From Anticarsia gemmatalis (taxonomy: Eukaryota; Arthropoda; Insecta; Lepidoptera; Erebidae), in assembly GCF_050436995.1 (NCBI RefSeq), contig NC_134766.1, forward strand, positions 8,370,001 to 8,434,000: DNA of 64,000 bases, in the 5' to 3' direction. Positions 31,959 through 44,366 of this stretch are shown here, in pieces. The notes below the pieces were generated by a model. It searched no databases and was not told the origin of the DNA. It worked only from the letters and a program-made list of their open reading frames with translations. Position 1 is the first letter of the stretch; each line of letters opens with the position of its first letter. The position numbers were made by a program, and so were the translations under genes.

Positions 31959-32019
31959 AAAAGTAACGAAAAATATTTACCCGTATAGGTTATACGGGTA
32001 AATATTTTTCGTTACTTTT
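31959..32019. repeat. perfect 29-bp inverted repeat, 3-nt loop
   Basis: 31959-31987 and 31991-32019 are exact reverse complements around ggt (aaaagtaacgaaaaatattt...tatacgggtaaatatttttc). Confidence 0.92.
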
Positions 32020-32324
32020 ACTCGTACATTATTATTTTAAGACTTGCATATTTTAGACATAATTATTATCTTAATAACAATAATGACAGAAACTATTTTG
32101 TCAGCACAGAAATTTCTATTATTCTTTTTAATTGGGTAATAAAGTAATAAAATAATGTAATAATTACCGGTGCGTTAAGGATTATGGCAGTGAAAGCATA
32201 CTCCTTGTATAAATAGTAATATTTTTTTGAATAAAATGTTTTGGAATAGTAAAAAATACTTTGTTCCGTCATCCTTAACAAAAAGTACGTATTAAATAAA
32301 AATATTTTTATATTATACCTAACG

Positions 32325-32660
32325 AACCCGTGAGATTGCCTCTGTTGTACGATCGGTATTCTATGCAACTACCGAGCGAGAGGTGGGTTCGAATCCTGGG
32401 TCAAAAAATCTATTCTGCGTTTTTGTTTCGATTTTTTTAGAGATTGCCTGGAGTTAGAAAGTTGTAGACCTCCTTGCCTCGAATAGCACGTAAATCCGTC
32501 GGACTTACGCCTAACCTCTTTCTTGTCGTATCGGTTAACCGGACTATGAGAGAGTTATGATTAACGAATAGAGAGTTAACTTTATTGTGCACACATTTGG
32601 ACACTATAGACAAAGTCCTGCACAGTTGAAAATTTGGCTCTGTTGAAATCGTCCACCTGT
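32325..32660 (+). repeat. SINE-B copy
   Basis: tRNA-like head (gtgggttcgaatcctgggtc), then gagattgcctggagttagaa, acctccttgcctcgaatagc, gtgcacacatttggacacta and caaagtcctgcacagttg. Same order of motifs as at 50745-51045. Confidence 0.7.
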
Positions 32661-34745
32661 CTTCTTAAACTACTCGAAGGATATCGTAAATACTAAAGTT
32701 AAACTCGATAATGATTATACAAATATCTTTGTTAGCACAATGCTTAGCTAAAGTATATTCTTACGAAATATCTCTGCTAATTTCACGGCTCAATGTCGTC
32801 TTGTTTAGATATTAATGTTTGATTTTCACAATGTGGATGCACATATTAATGCAGTTTGTGTACCTTTGCTCATGAAGTAGGGGGATTGCATACGTCAATT
32901 TGTAAAATACGCTTTCTATTTTAATAAAATTGTGTTCTAGACAACACGCAGGGACGGTAGCCAGTTTCACGTACTTTCAACACTGACATGTTTTTATGCT
33001 CTTCGATTCATTCACAAGTGTAATACTCTAAGATTTCAATTTTTATACAACGCACCGGGATACCACTAAAATATATTATACATTAAAAATAACGCCTTTC
33101 CCATATGAGTAGGCCAGAGACCGAAGAATGCTTCTAAAATGTTGACAGAAATGTTTTATTGGTGAAGTATCTTTGTCTCCCGTCTGGAATCAGACCTTCT
33201 TCTTCTTATCGTTTTAGTTGTCAACCATAATTAAAATATAGAATACTTCTTCGCCGAGAAATTTGCACGCAAACATAGTCGCGCGCAGAAACTAGTCATA
33301 CATAAAGATAAATCACACTTCCGACATCAAAAAAATCATTCAGCACACATTTTTATCTGTAAAATTTGCATAGCACCGGAAAGATCGCAACTACATAACA
33401 TGTTAGTTTTAAAACGAAAGTGACTGAAGCGTTAAATACTAAAACAAGTAGCTACAAGTTATCTAAGTTATGTTGTCAATAAATTAGGTAATATGTCCTG
33501 TTTAGTAACGTGATTTGACGTTTTTTATATTTCATCTGTTTTCAGGCTGACATACTCCAAGGCGCAGTGGTTAACTGCCACTACTAATGCATTAGGAGGT
33601 CGCGGATTCATTTATGTATTATTAGTACTACCTAAATGTTTGCGACAGCATTTTTAGTGTGTTAGTAGTATTTCTTAAAGATTTAAAATAAAAGTAAATT
33701 TTACTAAAAGCGTAGATTCTCTGTCCTCAGCAATTATCAGAAATTTTATCTTAAACTTACAGCTTAATACTACATCGTACGGGAATGGAACTTAAGAACT
33801 CAAGGCCCAGCTCGACAATCGCCATAGCCACTATTTCACAATCTCCTTCACTATTAAGCATAAACCTAGCCAAAGTGCGAAAATTTTTACGAAGGTAATT
33901 AAAATCACTCAAACTGTACTGAACTTTGATCACAGTAAAGTGTATGTGCAATGTGGATGTACTGTATGCTCTGCTGGGTGTTTAATGGCGAGATGAAGAC
34001 GTACATGACATAATTTATTAGGCCGTTTAGTCAGGGCTGCCTCGTGGTCTAATTTAATGTCTGAAATCTTGTAATTAAATGGAAAAGATTTGAACACTAT
34101 TTTTACTAATGCTTGATTAACTTATTGATTATTTAATTACCAAGTTTCACCTAGTACATTGAGAATTATAGGTATAGTATTAATGAGCTAAGTCAAAAAT
34201 ATCCCTATAGTTATTATAAGGATATTTTTGACTGTCACTACATTTTAAAGTAAAGTATCTTCACCGATCTATTTACGATGTACTAAAAATCTACTTAATG
34301 AGTTTTCATGTAGTTTTCACCAATAGGTAGTTCCTATTCCCATGGAAGGTTTTAAAAAGTATGACATATTGACCGATGCCCAGGCGGATCTCTGGCAAAA
34401 CCGTAATGTATTATAAGGTTATTTTTAAATTTCCCATTTTAATTAAAGCTTTAAATACGTAAAGGTTTAATATTGTAGAACAGGCACCGAAAACCGCGAT
34501 ATTGAAAAGTGACATCCCTATTTTAAGATGAACTCAAACACTTACCAGCGAAAAAACCTCCACTACATAACATAATCATCACATTACATAATATCCATAC
34601 TTATTTGTATATATTTATATATTCTACATACTATGTAATATTATGTATACTGTTTATATTCGCTTAGAAAATAACCACGTCTCACCGGTACATTTACAAA
34701 AGTGTGTTAAGTAGTTATATATGTATGTACCTTCCCCTTATTTCT
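32661..34745. other. intergenic; minor repeat pieces
   Basis: A SINE head piece at 33545-33605 (ccaaggcgcagtggttaact, aggaggtcgcggattca). Inverted repeat 34191-34204/34220-34233 (agtcaaaaatatcc) around 15 nt. No gene supported. Confidence 0.4.
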
Positions 34746-34975
34746 AAAGGCTGCCTCTGTGGTACAGTAGGTAGCGCATAGAGTGCTGACTCTGAGGTCC
34801 AAGGTTCAATTCCCAGATGCTGTGCATAGGAGTATTAAAAAATTTCATTGCTGTTCTGCTGCTGAGAAAGGGTTTTCTCCGGTAATGACAGAGGGGTTAG
34901 TTCGTTACATTTCTTCAAGAACTGTGTCAAAGAACTTTCAGGTATGCAAGGTTGTATTACGATCGCCACTATAAT
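34746..34975 (+). repeat. SINE with reversed tail
   Basis: Head gcctctgtggtacagtaggt and gaggtccaaggttcaattcc, then a tail in the opposite sense (ctgttctgctgctgagaaag, ctccggtaatgacagagggg, ttcttcaagaactgtgtcaa). It may be two fused SINEs. Confidence 0.5.
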
Positions 34976-36078
34976 ATAATCAAAACTTTGCCTCATATAA
35001 CAGCTATATTTGGACAGTCACGAAGTTGATTCTATCGCTTGTTTCATCCAAATGTCAATAATTTGATTGTTTGACATTTGAACTGTCTATGATTATGTTT
35101 TTATAAAAACATATTGATAACAATCCTGTGAGTAATTTCTTTAAGATCAAAATATAAAAAATCACAACTAACCTCAAATTATCACCATATAGGTACATAT
35201 ACAATAATATACATGGATTACAAACGGTCCCAAAAAATGTTATGGATATCGAACTCACAACACCCTCCACTACCAATCCGACCACAGCTCTACTTCTAAC
35301 CATGCTCTCTACATTACATAAGCTTCCAACAAGACCTATAACCTCATTAAAACGGGCGATAAGCCTTCAGGCGACTTAACACAAGGTTACTTCATACATT
35401 CATACAAAAGAAAGATTTCATACAATCTCGCTTCATTAATTTTGTATGACTGTTTGTAAAAGCTTAAGAGTGTTTTATTAATCACCTAGGCTTCGAAGGT
35501 TAAAGCCTAGACGATCTGTGTCAATATTAGCACTGTTTATTGTCTAGCCTAAGTTGAAAGCTGACCTAAAAAAACTTTTTTGGTTAAATACCCCAGCCTA
35601 CGTACCGTAGAGGCATAGTATGCAATACTATGGATATCTTAGTGTTAGGTTCGATGCTCAGAACGTGAAATGTATAATTTGATGTACTTTGCCCTAGTGC
35701 GCTAGATCGACCAGTAGTGCTTACGATAATCAATTTGGTAGCAAAGATGTCATTGAAAATTATTTAAGTTCATATAGCTTAATTATCTATATTTTTGAGG
35801 AAATTAAAATAGGCTTGTACTTATAAATTACGTTCTCAAAATTAAACTCCATTAGCACACTACCTGCCTAAACAGTACCTACCTCAAACACCCAAAACAA
35901 AAACGTTTCATGTACATATATTATAATTATTTCCATAGCAACAGAAAGCAGCCATAAATTACAAACCTTAAACCATTTCTAAGAACGCAGACGAAAGCCC
36001 TCGAAATTCATCAACGCAGAACATAATACATCATCATATAAATTAATGATGAATTAGATGAAAGATCCGCCTTTGATG
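34976..36078. other. intergenic, unassigned
   Basis: An imperfect tRNA-like piece near 35600-35660 (taggttcgatgctcagaacg). Otherwise AT-rich with no supported feature. Confidence 0.3.
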
Positions 36079-36300
36079 TCCATACTATAATACTGTAAAT
36101 TTGAAGGTATGTCTGTGTGTTACCTTTGACGAAAAAACCGCTGAACTGATTTTGTTAAAATTTTTCATAAAGATAGTTGAGAGATTGCAATATAATTTAA
36201 AGATTGTATTCCAATATAGGCTACATACATAGCATACATAATATCACGCTTTTTACTCATAAGGGTAGGCAGATACCAAAGAACGCCACCTATTTTAATC
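36079..36300 (+). mobile_element. Helitron 5' part, worn
   Basis: tccatactataatactgtaa, aaaccgctgaactgattttg and ccaatataggctacata follow the family order. No CTAG end found. Confidence 0.45.
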
Positions 36301-36387
36301 TTTACAAACCTCCCTTGCTTCATTTACAACCATAGATCTAGTAATAGAAATCATTTCCAAAAATCAATACCAAAGTTGCTGAAAAGT

Positions 36388-36465
36388 GATAGCCGAGTGG
36401 TTTAAGTTGCTGTTGCTGAAATACGGGATCAAACGCAAGTGGAGCCACGATTTTGAACTAGTGCG
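36388..36465 (+). repeat. SINE head fragment
   Basis: aagtgatagccgagtggttt and gggatcaaacgcaagtgg, the head of the 347-642 family. Confidence 0.5.
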
Positions 36466-36469
36466 ATAT

Positions 36470-37410
36470 AAATTAATTAATCTCATAAAATTATTTACGA
36501 AGTACTTCGTACGAAGTTGGGGTGTTAAAAAACATTGAAGATTGCGTTGATGTCTTTTGTATGGAGAGGCTTACGAGATGGCGAGAGGTCATTTATAGCG
36601 TCTCAGTCATAATTAATAAGAGTACTTCAAATAGTGTTTTAGTGGATATGAAAGAACTTACATATTTTTATAGATTGGTTAGTAATAATAAAAATGGTTT
36701 AGAAACAGATTGTTATAGCCGAGAAAGTACAGCTTTGGTACGTAATTTGTAACATTATTTTTAACACAATTAAACTTTAGATAGGAACGAAGATTAAATC
36801 AGATTGGAAGATTCAGCAACACTGATGAAAAAAAGGTGAATGGTTTCTCAACTTTGTCTATTCCTTGATGACCTAACAAAATGTTATTTCTCCCAATTAA
36901 CAAACTTTCTTTTTTCAAGACACTTAGTCACGGACCTTAAAGTCTAACTGACCTTAATAGTCGCCAATTGTCAATTAACTATAAAGTCCGAAACAAAGAG
37001 ATCTTAATTATCACCTTAGACAATTCACATCGATAAACAACACTAAATAATTTGTAGGCAACTTGCCAAATGACACATGAATAGACCCAGCCTTCAATGT
37101 TCTTATTGTGTTATTTACGCAAGCGAAGCCCGGTGTCGACGTAATGTTTATTCTAATTGTCGAATATTCATTAATTTGGTAGTAATACCCCCCAGAAAAC
37201 TCTTCATTCTCATTTATATACCAATTTACAATGACCTCTTAGTCCATAGTAAAAGTTTGATGAAAGAGATCAACGTGAAATGGTTCTAACGTCCAGTTTT
37301 TAGAGAGCCGTGATTGCGAAGTGAATGTTTGTGTGAAGGGGTCTTGTGTTTATGGTGGGTATCGTCATTGTAAGTATGGGAGAACGTTATAAGCGTGGTC
37401 TATGGTTCGC
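36470..37410. other. intergenic, unassigned
   Basis: A short palindrome near 36498 (cgaagtacttcgtacgaag). Two open frames (36522-36752, 37077-37289) have AT-driven composition and no motif. No gene supported. Confidence 0.3.
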
Positions 37411-37414
37411 ACGC

Positions 37415-37628
37415 GTGCATTCGCTTCCATTGCGTGGACGCATTCGCATTCTATTTTTTTAATAAGCTTTTTTTTGGCGGTTCTTTTCAAATCATATTTG
37501 GAACGTGAGTTTTTTTCGCTCGGAAAGTGTCTGTGTTGTGATTTTTAAACTTTTTAAATTGATAGTTTTTTTTTCTTTTGTAGTTTCGGTTTTTTGCTTC
37601 GGTGTTTTTTTAAGAAGAATTTATCAAG
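37415..37628 (+). promoter_or_regulatory. possible promoter and 5' non-coding exon
   Basis: A repeat-free stretch with a TATAA-like motif near 37389, a GC-richer patch (37405-37450) repeating GCATTCGC/GCATTCG, then a T-rich leader ending in atttatcaag followed by donor gtgagt at 37629. This is what an untranslated first exon looks like, and the secreted-protein exon at 59850 needs one upstream. Linking them would imply an intron of about 22 kb. There is no direct proof of transcription. Confidence 0.2.
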
Positions 37629-37975
37629 GTGAGTCCTTTTTAAATTATTTTATAATTATTTTGTGTGGATAAGAGATTTTCGTTTGGTGGTGTACTTTAA
37701 AAATACAAAATGTTTTTATAAAAGTAAAAACGACAATGCTTACTCTAGCATTAAAATTCCGCATAAATATATACTTAAATGCTAATTATAATATTATGAA
37801 GTAACATAAAAAGAAATCTGCTCTATTTAGTCCGCAATTTCTCACGTTTACGTTTAATTAAATCATGTTTTGCGTAGGCATATTACAAATTTTCTATGAA
37901 AAAGAATTTTCCATTTTTTTTATAATTTTGCCACTTTTAATTAATATGCAAATTAAGTGGTTTTATAAGACATTA

Positions 37976-38090
37976 AAGGCCAGTTTCACCACTTTTAAAA
38001 ATCTATCAGATAACATATCAGACGGAGTCTCGACAGTAGTTTTCATACATTGGCTATCACTAAAATATATACTGTGAAACTAGCCCTTAG
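37976..38090. repeat. MITE with GGCCAGTTTCAC ends
   Basis: aaggccagtttcaccact on the left and actgtgaaactagcccttag on the right, inverted. A common end type in moths; about 115 bp. Confidence 0.65.
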
Positions 38091-38149
38091 GATGGCTTAA
38101 TCACATAGTTATAATATTTTAAGATATGAAATAGTAAACCTAAAAATAT

Positions 38150-38285
38150 CATTAGACAACTCACACACTGTCATGTGATTCCAACCTAAGCAGAGCTGGC
38201 ACTATGGCAACCAAATAACTGGTAAACATACTTATGTCAACTTCTAAAATCTTCTCAAAAATTGGTCTCGGGTGGGATTATATGA
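38150..38285 (-). repeat. SINE-G copy (short)
   Basis: aactcacacactgtcatgtg, gattccaacctaagcagagc, ctatggcaaccaaataactg and tctcgggtgggattatatg. The longer copy is at 46002-46185. Confidence 0.6.
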
Positions 38286-38596
38286 GTATTCCCTACATGT
38301 TATATTAAACGTTACACAAATGCCCGAAGACATAATACATAAATATTAATAAAAATGTTATATCAGAATCTTTTACAAAGTCTATATAGAGACTATAAAC
38401 TAGCGCTTAAATGTAAGATAATAGTAGATTATGTAAAAATTCTTAGAAAACAATTAATAGAATCTGATAGTGATTGCATTAACCTGTTAATTGCCATGAG
38501 AGCCATAGATTACATCTAATGAAGCATAGATTAAATTCTATAGAGCATTTCGTTACGTGCTCTATAGTTGCCGCCATTTTGCAATAATTATTATTC

Positions 38597-38773
38597 CTCT
38601 TGTGTCGCGGGGACTTTTACAAACATACAGACAACGGAAACTTAAAAACATCTAGATCCAAAACAATTATTTGTGGAACGCACAAATAATTGTTCTGTGT
38701 GGAAATCAAACCCATGACCTCCCGACAGAATGGTAGCGATGCGGCAACCTTAACCACTGCACTACGGAGGTAG
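38597..38773 (-). repeat. SINE 'GGCGCAGTGGTTAAG' family, copy
   Basis: ctcttgtgtcgcggggactt, aacaattatttgtggaacgc, ctgtgtggaaatcaaaccca and ccactgcactacggaggtag. Confidence 0.85.
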
Positions 38774-38915
38774 TCCTTATTGTTCCAAATTGTTTTAATA
38801 TTAAAACTAATGTCATTGGGGACTTTTTCATACTAACAATATTAATGGTGAGGATCCGGTATATTTTATACACCTCTACTTATACCTTCAGGTCGAACAG
38901 GCGTGATATTATATA

Positions 38916-39154
38916 CTAGCTGACCCGCGCAACTTCGCTTGCGTCACATAAGAGAGAATGGATCAAAATTTTGCCCGTTTTTGTAACATTTCTTATTGCT
39001 ACTCTGCTCCTATTGGTCGTAGCGTGATGATATATAGCCTTCCTCGATAAATGGGCTATCTAACACTGAAAGAATTTTTCAAATCCGACCAGTAGTTCCT
39101 GAGATTAGCGCGTTCAAACAAACAAACTCTTCAGCTTTATAATATTAGTATATA
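38916..39154 (-). mobile_element. non-autonomous Helitron
   Basis: CTAG at 38916-38919, hairpin cgcgcaacttcgcttgcg, ctcctattggtcgtagcgtg, ctgagattagcgcgttcaaa and tataatattagtata. Confidence 0.8.
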
Positions 39155-39617
39155 TGTATTACTGACACACTACAAATGGTGTCAAATTCGCAATATTATC
39201 GCAAAAGACATCAATCGCATCAATTCACAACAAAAGATGACCTATCCTTACTCTATAGCTATTGTTAACAACTTACGAAATAATGTCCAGCTTATTGCAT
39301 GTCTATCAATCTTTATTATGTATTCATCATTATGTACACTTCAGTCTAATGATTATGGTCTATTCAGAAATATTTGTACACATATGAAATTATGTTGGTC
39401 TGTCTGAAAATAGTGCAATTACTACTGCTTTATCTCCCGAACAAACACCTTAACTAAAAATACTTATTATGAGTGTGCCAGATGCTCGCGAACTTTTATT
39501 CATATTTACTATATGAAGATATTGCTCAGCTAGTCACCTATACTAAGGCAATATTAGTAGTCTCAAATATTAGATCACGTATGAATATAATAAGGACTGA
39601 TTAAAATCTCAGGAAAA

Positions 39618-39770
39618 ACCACTCCCGCTCTAAGAGTTGCGCTTGTGTCGCGGGGACTTTTACAAACATACAAACCACGGACACAAAGTACAACCAGACC
39701 CGAAATAATTATTTGTGCATCGCAGAAATAATTGTTCCATGTAGGAATTAAACCCGACCCCCCGACGCAT
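39618..39770 (-). repeat. SINE 'GGCGCAGTGGTTAAG' family, head-truncated
   Basis: tgcgcttgtgtcgcggggac, ccagacccgaaataattatt and gttccatgtaggaattaaac. It ends before the A box. Confidence 0.75.
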
Positions 39771-42700
39771 GTAAATGTAACCTTTATTCAGGTTATGTTT
39801 GACGTTACAACTCAACCCAAAAAAAACATACATATTGTAAACTACAAACAAAGTCGCGTGTCTAACTTGTCTTATAATAAAGCCTTAAACTTAACAACAC
39901 CGTCTATCCAAACTTGACATGTTGCGCAATCATGACATTAAAAATAGCACCTTATTTTCTAAACCATAAAGTTGCCTTTTCATCAAAGTGGAAAGGTGAA
40001 TGGGAACTTCTGTCATGTCAATTTTTTGTTAAGGGTCAGCTTCTAGTTTGACCCGAATCATTACTGTTATTACTTAGAGATTGTCTTTTGACCCCCAGTA
40101 CTGAGTCGTTAGAATGAAACTGTTTTTTGCTAGTAGTATTTATTTTATACGTTTGATAAGCAAAAGTGTTACGATAAGAATTTCTGATTGGTTTAATGCC
40201 TCAAAATTATTTAGTTGAAAAATATAGGATGTCATTTAAATTAACTAAATTATAATTAGTTTTAGACTATTAGTGGAAAACTTAAAGCTTCTATTAAATT
40301 TTAGAAGTATTAGAAATTATTTGCAACACTATGTTACTCGCCATTCTCATTTTATAAAGTGGTCAAATTATCCCAAGGTAATAATATGCCTACAAAAAAG
40401 TTAAATTAAATATTTATATATAGACGATGGGAATAGTTGGAAAAAATTAAGAAATGTGGAGACCCTTGTCCAACAGTGGGACAGTGTGGGTAAACAATTA
40501 TAAAAATATTTTGATTATAACTAAGCATCAACCATAGAAGCCTGATAATACTTAAATAGAAATAGAATTTAGGCCACATACTACATAACTTTATTATGGA
40601 AAGAGTGTAAAGTTGACTGAACTATAGAGCCTTTCATATATTTAGAAATATAAAATTACGTAAACTCATATAATTTTTGTTATAAAAATATTCTGCCAAA
40701 GTTAATTAATGGCTTGATTGTACCATGAGTAATTGGCCTATGACCTATCGAATGTCGAAAACACCATCAATTATGAAGTAATAAGTGCGTAGGTTACTAA
40801 ATAACATACATACAAAAATATTATGTAACGCAATATAAATGGTAAGCCTATATGTAATTGTATAATTTTGTACAATTATTGAGAAATTACGTCACAACTC
40901 ATATTTTTGTTTAACAAGTTTTCCAATTTGATTAGTAAGATCCAAGTTTGATTACTGATAAATATTTAGCGTTAGAAGTAAATCTCTGACCTGAAAAAAA
41001 ATTAAAAAACTTAAATGCTGAAAAAAGGCAAATAATTACGATATTTAAACCTGTAAAAAAGCTTTATACCAATATTTTTTGTAATATTCTTTGAAACTCA
41101 TTAATATCCATAACCTGGTGGTTAAAATTGTCACTATACGACTAGTTATCGCATGCGAGGATCACAGGTTCGATTTTCTCGTTATCCACAAATAACAGTT
41201 TTAGTTCTATCTGAGCATAGCTTCCATTGTTTGTCCAAAAGTCTCGGCATCTATAAACAATTCTTATTGCAGGAGTGGTTAATATTTTAAACACAACTTA
41301 TTCGTAACAGCAGTTTTCAACAAAATAGTATCACAAAATAGTTTCATTTCACTCAATCGATATTCTCCATTCCGGTTCCCACAGAGTCAATTAAAATAGT
41401 TTCCCCGCATGTTAGTGTTCATCTTTACAGTCTAGGTACACTAGACCTTGCCCTCTAGGACCTGTTCTAGGACTTTCTATGACCTAAGACCTAACTTTCA
41501 TTTTCACTTCACGACCAAAGGCCAAACAAGTTTTGTGAATTCATAGACAATTTTTGTTTGTTTTTATGTTTTTAATAGGCGTGTCTGTGATTCTCTATGG
41601 ATTTTTAGTTTATGGTTAATTGTGTAGAAAGTATTTTTTATTACGATTGTTGTTTAAAAGGTTTAACAGCTGTGTTTTTTTGGTTTGTTTTCTTTTTGTG
41701 GTTTGTTTGGCCAACGAGAAAATTTTAAATGGGTGGTAGGTGTTTAATGCAACCCCTAAAATAAGATAAGACAATGGAATACCGACGAATTCGACGTTGC
41801 AGGTTGTACTCGCTGTGGTCGCAGGCTGACTGCCTGCCTGCCTAGGAAACGTTAGGCGTTTAAGGTAAAATGCGTGTCCGCGTTAATTCCCTTATCCCGT
41901 ATCGTACCGCGAGAGTTTAAAAGTTATGAAGATAAAATAAGTAGATGAGGTAATCGAGTAGTCTATTATTTCGTGACAAACCTTCTAAAACAATTTTTGC
42001 ATCTCGATTCCCTTTCAGTAAATTACATGAAAGTTCATACTTTCCTAATCAATTTGAAAATCGACCGGTCGCTGAGTCACGACGTTGCTTTTTCAAATAA
42101 TGACATGTCATTTGAAAATCGTGAAGACGCCACCGTTGCATAAGAGTTTTGGAAGAACAACTTCCTGATTGGTTAATTGATGGTTTGCAGCACGAGTTGA
42201 AGAATTTCCACCAATCACAGCTCTCGTTGAGTTTTTATAATTGGTAGGTTCTTGGAAACCGGCTGAATAGTTCGTAGGTGTGTTTTCTTCTACCTAATTG
42301 TTTATTATCAGTTCCACCTAACACTTTGTGTAAGTGAAAATAATACTTATTATGGCAGTCTTTCACGATTTCTACAAGAGCTTGTTTGTTGAATGTATGT
42401 AGGTGCAGACTATTGTTAAATTGTGAGTCCAAACTTTTATTCTGTCTACGTATACACAAACTCTTTCATTAAATATTAGAATCTTGTAAACCTGCGAAAC
42501 CCCGGTTGCGTACACGTTACATATGTTCAGCATAGGCAAAGTTTTTTTTTAAAAAGAAACCCCTACTAATTTAATTTCATCTAATTTAGCCGCGAGAGCT
42601 CATTAAACAGATTTTCGCATTCCTAATAATATAAGCATGGATAAGTTTATCTTTAAACTTTACTTCATCATAATGGACTTACACAATCGTTTTACTATAT

Positions 42701-44170
42701 AGTTAACACATTAGTTTAACCACGACCTTGTAGAACGATTTGTCGCTATATTAACCAGAAGATTAACCTTAAACCCGGTTTAAAGTTGCTTAATACAACA
42801 CAATGGTTAGTTCTTACTTCAAACAGAATACTGGCTACTAACAATCGCTGGATTAAAAACAATGCGTGTAGAGCCGAGCTCTATGGCTAATATGGCGGAA
42901 TACCATAAACTATTTCTATATCTCAGAGTCTTATTTTCTTGTACAACCTTCAATTTATAGATGACTTATGGTTTATATATTTTCAATTTTTAATATTCTA
43001 GAGGTTTCCATATCTACGACTTTCGTACTTGACTCGCTTATTATTGGATTATAAGTACAATTACAGTGCAAAACGGCTAAACATATCAAATCAAAGTTTA
43101 GGGTAGAGTGATTGATTATATCTCATAAATACGGTAAAACAGTAATAAGGTTTATAACTAAGTGGGGTTCTTTGGTCTTAACCTCTTTTCTGGTGTCTTT
43201 GGGTAAAAGGCGCGATGCTATGTATGTATGTAATATTATTTTTTTGGAAATCATTTTCAATAAGATAAGTCTTTTATGAATCAAAGATTCCTATAATCTT
43301 TTATGAGTCTTAACTTTTTATCTAAAACTCTGCACAATAATACGCTTTCTGTTGACCTCTGACTGCTATTGTTCAAAGCACAATGTTACAAGTTTTCTGC
43401 CCATATACGTAAGTTAAACGCTAGCCAAAAGGCATTTTACCTTTCGCTAGTCATTTGTTGTATTTGACCGGGAGTTCAACTGTGAGTTATGAAGACGATT
43501 TCTAATAATAAGTTTAGAATGGCTATGTTGGCTATAATCCTATAATTTTGTGAAAACCCTGTGTACGGTTGGTACGCAAAATCCGGTATTAAAAACATCA
43601 GTATCCTGCAAGCGTTTGCAACACTTTTTACTTATTTTGAAAACATACATTGTCATAATGATTTATTATAATCTAAATGAATCGTGCATGCTTAGTCTCT
43701 CTACTAAGTTGTCGGACTATAGTTGTTGGAACGGCATAGCCGATTTACATACAAAGATCAGAATTTTCAAGGTGTTTTCCTTACTTAACGGGTCTTAAGC
43801 GCAATTGAAAATTAAAGACCTTTTCTGCTTACTCGACGTTTCGATCGAATTACATCGACTGTGGTCACGGGTCACTTTAACCATATGTTCTTCAATGTGT
43901 AAAAAACAAACTTTGTACGTAATAATATCATTAACATCATTATTCAAACAAAAATATTGATTTACAAACACATAACATACATACATACAAATAATGTCTC
44001 AATAGTTGCGTAAACCAAATGTTGAACCATGGCTACCGAGCGCTAAACAAATTGAATTCGGGTCAACAACTTAAGTAAATAGTTAGAGCAATTAGCATTG
44101 TAAGTAGCAAATATGTTTATGTTTACTAATATTGTGATTATGAAAGCGAACTCAAATTGTCTTCATGTTC
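39771..44170. other. long stretch without supported gene
   Basis: It holds a worn SINE at 41115-41285 (gcgaggatcacaggttcgat, tccacaaataacagttttag), a SINE tail scrap at 40458-40490 (acccttgtccaacagtggga), a GC-richer patch at 41795-41900 without a clear frame, and a fragment of another dispersed repeat at 43825-43880 (ctcgacgtttcgatcgaatt). This could be an intron of the secreted-protein gene if 37415-37628 is its first exon. Confidence 0.35.
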
Positions 44171-44178
44171 CTGTAGTG

Positions 44179-44354
44179 CAGGGGTTCCCAACCTTTTTCT
44201 AGTCCGGGACCAGTTTTATTATTATTCTTGTTAGCAGGGACCACTATGTAAGTATATTTAAAATGTAGTGTAATAATCATCCTGATAATTTAACAATTTA
44301 AAATGATTCGCGAACCATATTTTGACTCCCGCGACCACTGGTTGGGAACCATTG
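44179..44354. mobile_element. hAT-type MITE, 176 bp, imperfect 8-bp target duplication
   Basis: Left end CAGGGGTTCCCAACC; right end GGTTGGGAACCATTG. The flanks ctgtagtg (44171-44178) and ttgtagag (44355-44362) agree at 6 of 8 positions. Subterminal GGGACCA/CGACCACTGG motifs are present. No transposase. Confidence 0.8.
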
Positions 44355-44366
44355 TTGTAGAGCAAT

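Noticed and set aside
37865..38077. 70-residue hydrophobic frame
   Set aside because: AT-driven hydrophobicity, and the second half lies in the GGCCAGTTTCAC MITE.
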